This document shows positions 7,372 through 14,337 of a stretch of 20,211 nucleotides of DNA, piece after piece. The position numbers were made by a program, and so were the translations under genes. The stretch spans positions 1 to 20,211 of the forward strand of contig NYVB01000185.1 in the NCBI GenBank assembly GCA_002684315.1, written 5' to 3'. The stretch is from Planctomycetaceae bacterium (lineage in GTDB: Bacteria; Planctomycetota; Phycisphaerae; Phycisphaerales; SM1A02). The first letter of the stretch is position 1, and each line of letters begins with the position of its first letter. The notes under the pieces are model-generated. The model was not told the DNA's origin, searched no databases, and saw only the letters and a program-made list of their open reading frames with translations.

Positions 7372-7881
7372 ATGAAGACTCAAAAGCCCCGAATTGGACA
7401 TGGATACGACCTTCATCGCCTTGAGAAACAGCACCCAGAGGGACCAGGCAGGCCATTTATTCTTGCTGGAGTGACCCTGGAGCACGAAAAAGGGCCTGTG
7501 AGCCATTCTGACGGCGATGCTGTCTACCACGCCGTCACGGATGCACTCCTCGGGGCTCTCGGAGAAGAGGACATCGGACAGCTGTTTCCTGATGATGCTC
7601 CGGAATGGGACGGTGAGGATTCTGCCTTTTTTCTCAGAGAGGCAGCCAGGCGAGTCACCCGTGCCGGTTTTGAAATTGGAAATCTCGACGTCACAATCAT
7701 CTGCCAGAAGCCGAAAATCGGGCCTCACAAAGATGCGATGAGGCAGAATCTGGCGAAGACTCTCGAAACATCCAAGGACGACGTGAACGTCAAAGCGAAG
7801 ACCCACGAGGAAGTCGATGCGGTTGGCGAAGGTCGAGCGGTGGAAGTCCATGCGATCGTCCTGCTCTTTCCGAAGGCATGA
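7372..7881 (+). CDS. ispF: 2-C-methyl-D-erythritol 2,4-cyclodiphosphate synthase
   Basis: 169 residues, normal length. It cyclises CDP-methylerythritol 2-phosphate, releasing CMP, in the MEP route to isoprenoids; the family works as a trimer. RIGHGYDLH (7-15) supplies metal ligands Asp13 and His15, and SHSDGDAVYHAVTDALLGAL supplies the third His (45) and the next helix. DIGQLFPD and LDVTIICQKPKIGPH match the substrate-binding loops. The C-terminal signature is VKAKTHEEVDAVGEGRAVEV, where the better-known form is VKATTTE...GRGEG. The Arg and Glu of GRGE therefore appear exchanged (GEGR), which may alter the trimer core or ligand contacts. GGAAG lies just before the ATG; TAAATT lies 6 nt before it. 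It is the first gene of a six-gene + strand run. Confidence 0.94.
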   Translation: MKTQKPRIGHGYDLHRLEKQHPEGPGRPFILAGVTLEHEKGPVSHSDGDAVYHAVTDALLGALGEEDIGQLFPDDAPEWDGEDSAFFLREAARRVTRAGFEIGNLDVTIICQKPKIGPHKDAMRQNLAKTLETSKDDVNVKAKTHEEVDAVGEGRAVEVHAIVLLFPKA

Positions 7882-7928
7882 CGAGCAAGGACACCCGAAA
7901 CACACTGACCGGGAATGACCGGGCAGCT

Positions 7929-7934
7929 ACAATC
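7929..7934 (+). promoter_or_regulatory. Putative -10 element just before the DedA gene
   Basis: TACAAT lies 8 nt before the ATG at 7943, and there is no Shine-Dalgarno sequence between them. This placement would give a transcript starting at or within a few bases of the start codon, so the DedA gene may have its own promoter inside the ispF run. No clear -35 is seen. Confidence 0.35.
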
Positions 7935-7942
7935 GAGCGCCC

Positions 7943-8692
7943 ATGAGCACTTTTCTGGACATACTCACCGCAGTCGATATCGATGGACTTTCCACGGTTG
8001 CGTCCGAGTCCCAGAAGTCGATCACGGACTCGGGATTCACGCAATTCATCAGGGAATACGGGCCATGGGCGATGATCGCCCTGCTGCTCGCTTCGGGGTT
8101 CGGCATTCCCATCGGTGAAGAAGTCGTGAACATTCCCGCAGGCATCTTCGTCGGCAGAGGCGATCTCGCAATCACGTCGACGTATGTCGCGGCGTACATC
8201 GGAGTGCTCGGAGGCGATTTCCTCTGGTTCTCGATATGTCGCACACTGGGCAAGAAAGTCCTGCACCGGCGTTGGTTCAAGAAACTCGCACACCCGAAGA
8301 AACTGCTTCAGGTCAAGCATCAGTTCGACCGGCGTGGCGCAGGCGTGCTGGTGTTGGCACGTTTCATTCCGGGGACTCGATCACCGGCACTGACGGTCGC
8401 GGGAATCCTCCACATGCCGTGGAAGAAATTCACCATCATTGAATTGATCATGTGCCTTGTGACCACATCTCTTCAAGTGACGCTTGGCATACTTATCGGC
8501 CGTCAAATTGCGGGCGAATCCCTCTCCACCACGATATTCACCGCTCTGGGTGTGGTTGCAGGAATCATCGCCCTGACGAGCTTGGTGTCATGGGTTGTTT
8601 CGGCACGCAGAAAATCCGGGCCGAAGCCACGCGAAAAGATGTCATGGCTGAGAGCAATCTCGAAAGAAAGAAGCAACAAACCCACGGGTTGA
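7943..8692 (+). CDS. DedA-family membrane protein
   Basis: 249 residues with about five hydrophobic segments, at ~41-58, ~76-98, ~133-155, ~165-185 and ~197-220. The DedA signature is present: an acidic pair in GIPIGEEVVNIPAG (Glu59/60), and LARFIPGTRSPALTVAG with Arg140 and Arg146, followed by MPWKKF. Family members act in the inner membrane in proton-linked envelope homeostasis, and some flip undecaprenyl phosphate or phospholipids. Acidic residues near the first re-entrant loop and the two Arg are the functionally important positions, and all are kept. The N-terminal ~35 residues are soluble and not typical; a shorter protein is possible, but no internal Met lies between residue 1 and the first membrane segment. 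It follows ispF by 61 nt. The C-terminus is rich in Lys and Arg, as expected for a cytoplasmic end. Confidence 0.88.
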   Translation: MSTFLDILTAVDIDGLSTVASESQKSITDSGFTQFIREYGPWAMIALLLASGFGIPIGEEVVNIPAGIFVGRGDLAITSTYVAAYIGVLGGDFLWFSICRTLGKKVLHRRWFKKLAHPKKLLQVKHQFDRRGAGVLVLARFIPGTRSPALTVAGILHMPWKKFTIIELIMCLVTTSLQVTLGILIGRQIAGESLSTTIFTALGVVAGIIALTSLVSWVVSARRKSGPKPREKMSWLRAISKERSNKPTG

Positions 8693-8726
8693 GTACCCTT
8701 GGATGATCTGAAAGTGGAGGTCTGCA

Positions 8727-9860
8727 ATGCGTGCAGTGGTGACAGGACAAATCGGAGTCGACAAGAGCCCATACCTTAAAGCCGTCTGTGAACAGGCCGG
8801 CCAAAGAGGAGGCAAGATCGACCTCTTCAATGTCGGCAGCATGATGTACAAGGAGGCGCTCGACGTTCGCCCGGGGAGAATTCTCGACCTTCCCATCTCC
8901 AGGCTCGCGAGCCTGCGGAGGGCCGCGTTCAAAGACATCATCTCCAGCAGCTCCCCTGTCAGCGAACACGAGAACGTCATCGTGAACACCCATGCCACGT
9001 TCAGATGGCATCATGGTCTTTTCAGTGCATTCGATTTCGACCAGATGAGTCTGCTCAAGCCCGACATGTTCATCTGCCTCGTGGACAACGTGGAGACGGT
9101 GCACCAGAGACTCCATGAAGAGCATGACATCGATGCGACACTGAAGGACTGCATGGTCTGGCGTGAGGAGGAGATCCTGGCGACAGAGCTCCTGGCGAAC
9201 GCGATGGGATGCCACAATGACTTCTACATTCTGAGCAGAGGACGCCACGAGGACACCGTCGAAACCTGCATCAAGATGGTCACTCGACCTGACGTCCGCA
9301 AGGTGTATCCCTCATTCCCGATGAGTCACGTCGTCAACATGCCGGACATCCTGGCTGAAATCGACGAATTCAGAGCCGCCATCGCCGAACACTTCATCGC
9401 ATTCGATCCCGCCGACGTCGACGAGAAGCTTCTGCTGGACAGAGCTCTTGATGCAGCCCGTGACGGCAAGGACTGGGTGAACATCGAGAACCACACCTTC
9501 GGCGGTCGCGCCGGAAGCGAAGATCTGAGACTTCCAGTCCGCGAAGTCCTCGACATCGCGGGTGACATCGACGGCCAGATCTACATGCGAGATTTCAAAC
9601 TCGTGGATCAGTCCGACATGATCGTCTCGTACATTCCGGAACTTGAAGGCGGAGTACCCGGCCTCTCAAGCGGAGTCGAGCGTGAGCTTCATCATGCGTT
9701 CGAGCACACCAAGGAAGTCTACGTGGTCTGGAAGCCTGCAAAGGCTCCTAGCCCGTTCATCACGGAAACTGCAACCAAGATCTTCCCCTCGGTGGACGAT
9801 GCCCTCGAATACTTCGAGAAAGAGGGCATGTTCCCGCAGGTCGATCTGTTCGGGCACTGA
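8727..9860 (+). CDS. Archaeal-type adenylate-kinase-like domain fused to a deoxyribosyltransferase-like domain
   Basis: 377 residues; ATG follows GGAGGT at 5 nt. Residues 1-185 resemble archaeal adenylate kinase AdkA: an opening beta-strand and P-loop VVTGQIGVDKS (4-14), ENVIVNTHATFRWHHGLF (82-99, compare VDTHAT..HG), KPDMFICLVDNVETVHQRL (111-129), and AMGCHNDFY after a helix. The P-loop reads GQIGVDKS, with Asp12 where the Walker A motif has its second Gly, so kinase activity is doubtful. Residues ~191-377 look like a nucleoside 2-deoxyribosyltransferase/DUF4406-type Rossmannoid: VYPSFPMS, helix, IAFDP, then LVDQSDMIVSYIP, GVERELHHAF (compare the catalytic Glu helix GT..ElG.A) and VYVVWKP. 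Both halves point to nucleotide handling. It precedes truA by 7 nt. I do not know a named family for this fusion. Confidence 0.75.
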   Translation: MRAVVTGQIGVDKSPYLKAVCEQAGQRGGKIDLFNVGSMMYKEALDVRPGRILDLPISRLASLRRAAFKDIISSSSPVSEHENVIVNTHATFRWHHGLFSAFDFDQMSLLKPDMFICLVDNVETVHQRLHEEHDIDATLKDCMVWREEEILATELLANAMGCHNDFYILSRGRHEDTVETCIKMVTRPDVRKVYPSFPMSHVVNMPDILAEIDEFRAAIAEHFIAFDPADVDEKLLLDRALDAARDGKDWVNIENHTFGGRAGSEDLRLPVREVLDIAGDIDGQIYMRDFKLVDQSDMIVSYIPELEGGVPGLSSGVERELHHAFEHTKEVYVVWKPAKAPSPFITETATKIFPSVDDALEYFEKEGMFPQVDLFGH

Positions 9861-9867
9861 GCGCCAG

Positions 9868-10674
9868 ATGACTCGCTACCGCCTCGTCGTTGCATATGAA
9901 GGCACCGAGTTCCACGGCTGGCAGAAGCAGGAGCCGAAGGATGCCCCCCCGCTTCGAACGGCACAAGGCGTCCTGGAGACCGTCGTCTCCAAGGTGGTGA
10001 GAGAACCGATCGTCCTCGTAGGCGCCTCGAGAACGGACTCAGGCGTGCATGCCGTGGGACAAGTCGCGGCTTTTTCGACCAATACCGAGATACCGGTCGA
10101 GCGCCTCGCCCGCGCGATCACATCACGTTGCCCGGATGATCTCCAGGTTCTCTCAGCGGACGTCGTTCCGGAAGAGTTCGATCCGATCTCGAATGCTCGC
10201 ATCAAGAAGTATCGCTATCTCATTCAATACGGCAGAGTGATCAAGCCTTTGTTCGACCGCAGAACCGTTTGGACGACGCACCATGATCTTGATCTCGAGA
10301 AGATGAAGAACGGTGCGGCACGACTTGTCGGAACCCATGACTTCGATCCCTTCGCTTCGGCAAGCCATGGCAGAGAGACGACGGTCAGAACCATTCTGGA
10401 ATGCGATGTCGAAGCCGTCTCCGAAAATCGAATCGCGATCGAAGTGATCGGTACCGGATTCCTCTACAACATGGTCCGAATCATCGCAGGCTCACTCCTC
10501 GAGATCGGACGTGGCGCGAGAGCTCCTGACAGCATCGACCGGGCGTTTGCCAGTGGCGACCGTGCCCTCACGGGCCCGACTCTGGGACCACAGGGTCTCA
10601 GGTTGGAATGGATCGAGCATGACATTCCAACGAGCCGTGATTCCCGCACACATGAAGAGGATGCACGCTCATGA
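9868..10674 (+). CDS. truA: tRNA pseudouridine(38-40) synthase
   Basis: 268 residues from ATG 9868. The frame is open further upstream into the preceding gene, but homology begins at MTRYRLVVAYEGTEFHGWQ, the standard TruA N-terminus. TruA converts uridines 38-40 in the tRNA anticodon arm to pseudouridine. The catalytic motif GASRTDSGVHAVGQ holds Asp57. KKYRYLIQYG, ARLVGTHDFDPFA and GTGFLYNMVRIIAGSLLEIG are the family's second and C-terminal signatures. It starts 7 nt after the fusion gene and its stop overlaps the glycosyltransferase start by 4 bp (ATGA), so it is part of one transcript. I see no good Shine-Dalgarno sequence; translation may depend on coupling. Confidence 0.94.
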   Translation: MTRYRLVVAYEGTEFHGWQKQEPKDAPPLRTAQGVLETVVSKVVREPIVLVGASRTDSGVHAVGQVAAFSTNTEIPVERLARAITSRCPDDLQVLSADVVPEEFDPISNARIKKYRYLIQYGRVIKPLFDRRTVWTTHHDLDLEKMKNGAARLVGTHDFDPFASASHGRETTVRTILECDVEAVSENRIAIEVIGTGFLYNMVRIIAGSLLEIGRGARAPDSIDRAFASGDRALTGPTLGPQGLRLEWIEHDIPTSRDSRTHEEDARS

Positions 10675-11825
10675 GGATCATGCACATCTCGACACGGCTG
10701 ATTGTCGGTGGTTCGCAGGAAAACACGGTTCTTTCCTGCATGGGACAAAGTGATGCGGGCCATGAGGTTTCACTGGTCTACGGACCGATCCACGGTCCGG
10801 AGGGAAGCATGCTTCCAGAGGTGGAGGACCATGGGGGGATCGACTCCATCGAATCACCGAACATGGTGAGACAGATCGCTCCGGTCCGAGATCTCAGATG
10901 CTTCCACGATCTCACACGGCTCATTGAAAAGATGAAACCGGACGTCGTGCACACGCACTCTTCCAAGGCGGGAATTCTGGGACGGCATGCCGCGAAAAAG
11001 GCTGGAACACGAGCCATCGTCCATACGATTCATGGACTTCCCTTTCATCCCTATCAATCTCGTCTGAAGAACAGGATCTACAGGAATCTGGAAGCACGAG
11101 CGGCGAAGAGATGCGACGCGATCGTCTGTGTCGCGGACGCGATGAGGGATCAGGCGCTTGCACAGGGTGTCGGAACGCGTGATCAATACCTCACCATACG
11201 ATCCGGGATGGACACCGGTGCGTTTCTTGATGGGCGCTCGGATCGAAATGAATGGCGAAGCAGATTCGGATTCACCGACAGCGACTACGTCGTCGGCACG
11301 GTGGCGAGACTGGCTGAACTCAAGGGCCACGACGACATGCTGGACGCTCTTGCCGCTGACTTGAGATCGGACGACGGTCTCAAGCTGCTGTGGGTGGGAG
11401 ATGGTTTCCACGGTGAACGAATTCGAGCAAGAATCCGATCACTGGGTCTACAGAACAGCATCGTGGAAGCAGGTCGATGTGATCCCAGGGACATTCCGGC
11501 GATCATGCATTCCATGGATCTTCTCGCACATCCCAGCTGGAGAGAAGGACTTCCAAGAACCGTCCCCCAGGCACTGCTCTCGGGCACTCCGGTGGTGGCA
11601 CATGACGTCGATGGCACTCGTGAAGTGGTCATCGAGGGCAGAACGGGTCGACTGGTTCCTCCGGGTGATCATGAACGGCTTCGAGAGGTGATCATCGCTG
11701 CACGCACGAATCCCATGATGGAAAGAGAACTGGCTGAAAACGGAAGAAGGCTGTGCGCGGACATGTTCTCTCAGGAGAAGATGGTCGAAGAGCTGCTGGA
11801 ACTCTACGAGTCGCTTCTCGATTGA
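10671..11825 (+). CDS. Glycosyltransferase family 4 (GT-B fold)
   Basis: 384 residues. The N-terminal acceptor domain opens MRIMHISTRLIVGGSQEN, with the Gly-rich loop typical of GT4 enzymes, and has DVVHTHSSKAGILGR and VHTIHGLPFH (91-126). The C-terminal donor domain has GTVARLAELKGH (Arg213 and Lys218, diphosphate contacts), LLWVGDG, and PSWREGLPRTVPQALLSGTPVVA. In that last motif the first Glu of the EX7E pair is Glu292 and the second is replaced by Gln300. It transfers a sugar from an activated donor, probably for a surface polysaccharide or glycolipid. It is followed 69 nt later by a BshB1-like deacetylase, so a BshA-type role (GlcNAc to malate) was considered, but its N-terminus looks like polysaccharide GT4s rather than BshA. 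Donor and acceptor are unknown. Confidence 0.87.
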   Translation: MRIMHISTRLIVGGSQENTVLSCMGQSDAGHEVSLVYGPIHGPEGSMLPEVEDHGGIDSIESPNMVRQIAPVRDLRCFHDLTRLIEKMKPDVVHTHSSKAGILGRHAAKKAGTRAIVHTIHGLPFHPYQSRLKNRIYRNLEARAAKRCDAIVCVADAMRDQALAQGVGTRDQYLTIRSGMDTGAFLDGRSDRNEWRSRFGFTDSDYVVGTVARLAELKGHDDMLDALAADLRSDDGLKLLWVGDGFHGERIRARIRSLGLQNSIVEAGRCDPRDIPAIMHSMDLLAHPSWREGLPRTVPQALLSGTPVVAHDVDGTREVVIEGRTGRLVPPGDHERLREVIIAARTNPMMERELAENGRRLCADMFSQEKMVEELLELYESLLD

Positions 11826-11894
11826 ATCACCGCTATCTTGGGCCGTCTGAAGACATGACCCTAGCCGGGGTTCGAATTCAACAGGAGCGACCTC

Positions 11895-12572
11895 ATGAAG
11901 ATACTGGTGGTAGGCCCTCATCCGGATGACCAGGAACTGGGCATGGGCGGAACGATCGCCCGCCTCGCTCATGAAGGACATGACATCCTTCTTCTGGACA
12001 TGACCAATGGCGAACCGACCCCCTACGGGGATCCCGAGACCCGGGCACGAGAGGCGGCTCAGGCCGCGGACATCCTGGGAGTGAGAAGGCGTAATCTGGG
12101 TCTTCCCAATCGCTTCGTCGAACACTCAATCGAAGCCCGACATGCAGTCGCCGGTGCCATTCGAGAGGAACAGGCGGAAGTGGTCTTCCTCCCCTACTTC
12201 GAGGATGCCCACCCGGACCACGTTGCAACGACGAGAATCGTGGAAGATGCTCGTTTCGATGCGAAGCTCAGCAAGATCGATCTCCCGGGCGAGCCGTGCC
12301 ACCCGAGAAGGATGATCTATTACTTCTGCACGCATCTGAAGATCATTCCACAACCATCCTTCATCTTCGACACGACCGGTTACCACGAAACCAAGCAGAA
12401 ATCGATTCTTGCGTACGACAGCCAGTTCGTGAAGCCCGAGAAGAACCGTCCGATCGTCGAATGGCTCGATGCCGGGGCCGCGTTCTACGGCAGCAGAATC
12501 GGGAGCCAGACCGGCGAACCATTCTTCGTCAGGGAGCCACTTGGACTGTCATCACTCGACACGGTGCTCTGA
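11895..12572 (+). CDS. bshB1: LmbE/PIG-L deacetylase, BshB1-like
   Basis: 225 residues; AGGAG lies 7 nt before the ATG. Zinc site residues His9, Asp12 and His109 sit in PHPDDQELG and AHPDH, with Asp11 as likely base. The tail FIFDTTGYHETKQ..ILAYDSQF and AAFYGSRIG..GEPFFVREPLG follows the BshB1 pattern (FCIDISEY..K..AL.AYESQF, then E.F), which points to the bacillithiol-pathway deacetylase that converts GlcNAc-malate to GlcN-malate. No bshC, and no clear bshA, is in the window, so the pathway is not shown; other GlcNAc-type substrates remain possible. It ends in a hairpin shared with the converging aminotransferase gene. Confidence 0.82.
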   Translation: MKILVVGPHPDDQELGMGGTIARLAHEGHDILLLDMTNGEPTPYGDPETRAREAAQAADILGVRRRNLGLPNRFVEHSIEARHAVAGAIREEQAEVVFLPYFEDAHPDHVATTRIVEDARFDAKLSKIDLPGEPCHPRRMIYYFCTHLKIIPQPSFIFDTTGYHETKQKSILAYDSQFVKPEKNRPIVEWLDAGAAFYGSRIGSQTGEPFFVREPLGLSSLDTVL

Positions 12573-12588
12573 GACGGATTCTCAGAGC
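12566..12588. terminator. Hairpin shared by two convergent stop codons
   Basis: A perfect 8-bp inverted repeat, GCTCTGAG (12566-12573) and CTCAGAGC (12581-12588), has a 7-nt loop. The stop TGA of the + strand deacetylase lies in one arm and the stop TGA of the - strand aminotransferase in the other, so both genes end CTC TGA. There is no T-tract, so it may act as an attenuating or 3'-protecting hairpin rather than a classical terminator. Confidence 0.5.
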
Positions 12589-13781
12589 GCTCTGACGATC
12601 GCGATCAGACTCTGGATCACGTGCGCTCGTTGAGTTTCAGTGAGATCAGGGTAGATCGGAATCGCGATGGATTCATGAGCCGCGGCCTCCGCGGCGGGAT
12701 GATCACCCTCGGAACCACCACAGAAGTCAAAGCACTTCTGGAGGTGAAGCGGAAGTGGGTAGTAGATCTCCGAGCCAACATTCATTTCAGAAAGTCGCGT
12801 ACGGACCAGGTCACGAACCTTCGCGGGAACACGAACGATGTACTGGTTGTAGATGTGCCTGGCACCAGCGCCCGCCGGCTCGGGAAAACGCAGAGGAAGA
12901 TCGGATGCCACCTCGAGGCCGACCTTCGAGGAGGCACCTCCGGCGTCTCTGATTGCGGCATCGTAAAATGCCGCATTCTTCTGACGACCCTCGGTCCATG
13001 AATCCAGGTGTCTCAACTTGACGGTGAGCACGGCGGCCTGAAGTGCGTCAAGTCTCGAATTGAGACCGATCTCATCATGGTAATACTTGGGATCCATGCC
13101 GTGATTTCTGAGCTTTGCAAGTCGGTTTCCGAGGGCTTCGTCCTGAGTGGTCACGATGCCGGCGTCACCGAACCCACCGAGATTCTTGCTGGGAAAAAAG
13201 CTGAAACAACCTGCGATTCCCATGGATCCAGCGCGTCGACCATGAAGATCCTCGGCACCGATGGCTTGTGCCGCATCCTCGATCACCGGAACATTTCTGG
13301 CTGCCGCAAATTCAAGGATTCCATCCATGTCGCAACATTGCCCGAAGAGGTGGACTGGAATGATCGCCTTGATTCGGTCGGAATCAGGACGATCGAATGC
13401 TCGCTGAAGCGTTTCGGGCGTCATGTTGTACGACGCAGGATCCACGTCGCAGAAGACAGGCGTCGCGCCAAGTCGATGGATCGATCCCGCAGTGGAGAAG
13501 AAGGTGTAGCTCGGACAGACCACCAGGTCGCCATGCCCGATCTCTAGGCCCTGAAGAGGGAGCAGGATCGCATCTGAGCCACTGGCGCAACCGACTGCGT
13601 GCGTGCAGCTGCAGTACTTCGAGATGTCCGCCTCGAGCTCGGCGAGCTTCGGTCCTCCGATGAACCACTGACTCTCGATGACATCGCGAACCACGGGTTC
13701 GATCTCATCACGAATGGTGTCGTACTGAGCCTTCAAGTCGAGCAAAGGCACTGTGATGTCGGTGTTGGATGCAGTGGTCAT
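12582..13781 (-). CDS. DegT/DnrJ/EryC1/StrS-family PLP-dependent sugar aminotransferase
   Basis: 399 residues from ATG 13781; an in-frame TTG at 13799 is less likely, and GGAG lies about 8 nt before the ATG. The family aminates keto-sugar nucleotides. The N-terminus VPLLDLKAQYDTIRDEI and WFIGGPKLAELE is typical. CASGSDAILLPL and SYTFFSTAGSIHRLGATPVF shape the cofactor pocket; VIEDAAQAIGAE holds Asp169 for the pyridine nitrogen; and CFSFFPSKNLGGFGDAG holds the Schiff-base Lys199. LRNHGMDPKYYHDEIGLNSR matches the substrate end. It follows dut by 78 nt and may share its transcript. It probably makes an amino sugar for a surface glycan, matching the GT4 enzyme nearby on the other strand. The specific sugar cannot be read from sequence. 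Confidence 0.92.
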   Translation of the reverse strand: MTTASNTDITVPLLDLKAQYDTIRDEIEPVVRDVIESQWFIGGPKLAELEADISKYCSCTHAVGCASGSDAILLPLQGLEIGHGDLVVCPSYTFFSTAGSIHRLGATPVFCDVDPASYNMTPETLQRAFDRPDSDRIKAIIPVHLFGQCCDMDGILEFAAARNVPVIEDAAQAIGAEDLHGRRAGSMGIAGCFSFFPSKNLGGFGDAGIVTTQDEALGNRLAKLRNHGMDPKYYHDEIGLNSRLDALQAAVLTVKLRHLDSWTEGRQKNAAFYDAAIRDAGGASSKVGLEVASDLPLRFPEPAGAGARHIYNQYIVRVPAKVRDLVRTRLSEMNVGSEIYYPLPLHLQKCFDFCGGSEGDHPAAEAAAHESIAIPIYPDLTETQRAHVIQSLIAIVRAL

Positions 13782-13859
13782 GTCATATGCTCCGGACAAG
13801 ATATTCCTGACTGGAAATGGTAGCGAACATGAAAGCAGGAGGCAGGGAAAACCGTCGGT

Positions 13860-14303
13860 TCAACGTCCGGTGGATCCGAAACCTCCGGAACCGCGAACGG
13901 TCTCTTCAAGTGTTTCGACTTCCTCGATTTCAGCCCGGACGATGGGACAGATCACCATCTGTGCGATTCGCATGCCCTCTTCGACGGTGAAAGGCTCTCG
14001 GCCGAGGTTGATGAGAGGAATCTTGACCTCACCTCGGTAATCGGAATCAATGGTGCCGGGCGCATTGGGCATGGAGATTCCGTGCTTGGTTGAAAGACCG
14101 CTTCGGGGCCGAACCTGCGCTTCGTACCCCTCGGGAATGGACATCGCAAACCCACAAGGAATGAGGCTGATGTCACCCGACTCGATCACGATGGCGGATG
14201 CCACCGCGGCATGGAGGTCCATGCCAGCTGCATGTGGAGTCTGGTAATGAGGAATGGTCGCCAGAGGCGACAGTCTTTGAAAGCAGAATTGAACGGTTTC
14301 CAT
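13860..14303 (-). CDS. dut: dUTP diphosphatase (trimeric dUTPase)
   Basis: 147 residues, normal length. It hydrolyses dUTP to dUMP and diphosphate, keeping uracil out of DNA and supplying dUMP for thymidylate. All five family motifs are present in order: AAGMDLHA, PRSGLSTKHG (66-75), GTIDSDYRGEVKIPLINLG (83-101, catalytic Asp86, deoxyribose-discriminating Tyr89), RIAQMV (112-117), and the C-terminal Gly-rich RGSGGFGSTG that closes over the active site. There is no Shine-Dalgarno sequence; TAGAAT lies 6 nt before the ATG, so the gene may have its own leaderless transcript although it follows bcp by 34 nt. Confidence 0.95.
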   Translation of the reverse strand: METVQFCFQRLSPLATIPHYQTPHAAGMDLHAAVASAIVIESGDISLIPCGFAMSIPEGYEAQVRPRSGLSTKHGISMPNAPGTIDSDYRGEVKIPLINLGREPFTVEEGMRIAQMVICPIVRAEIEEVETLEETVRGSGGFGSTGR

Positions 14304-14309
14304 GGTTGA

Positions 14310-14315
14310 ATTCTA
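14310..14315 (-). promoter_or_regulatory. Putative -10 element placed for a leaderless dut transcript
   Basis: On the minus strand TAGAAT (5 of 6 matches to TATAAT) lies 6 nt before the dut ATG at 14303. This is the same distance as TACAAT before the gene at 5253. No Shine-Dalgarno sequence is present and the -35 is not clear. Confidence 0.4.
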
Positions 14316-14337
14316 GCGAAAAGTGAGTCGAAGTCAC

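Noticed and set aside
8565..9248. 227-codon - strand frame across the DedA 3' end and the kinase-like fusion
   Set aside because: It lies opposite two genes with clear family motifs and has no start signal or domain of its own.
9643..9867. 75-codon upstream extension of truA into the preceding gene
   Set aside because: Would overlap the fusion gene out of frame and adds Ser/Arg-rich text before the exact standard TruA N-terminus at 9868.
10671..11825. Calling the GT4 enzyme BshA because it sits beside a BshB1-like gene
   Set aside because: Its N-terminal domain reads like polysaccharide GT4 enzymes (HISTRLIVGGSQEN) and not like BshA; adjacency alone is not enough.
11448..12125. 225-codon - strand frame opposite the GT4 and BshB1-like genes
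   Set aside because: Antisense shadow; both sense genes have intact motifs and good starts.
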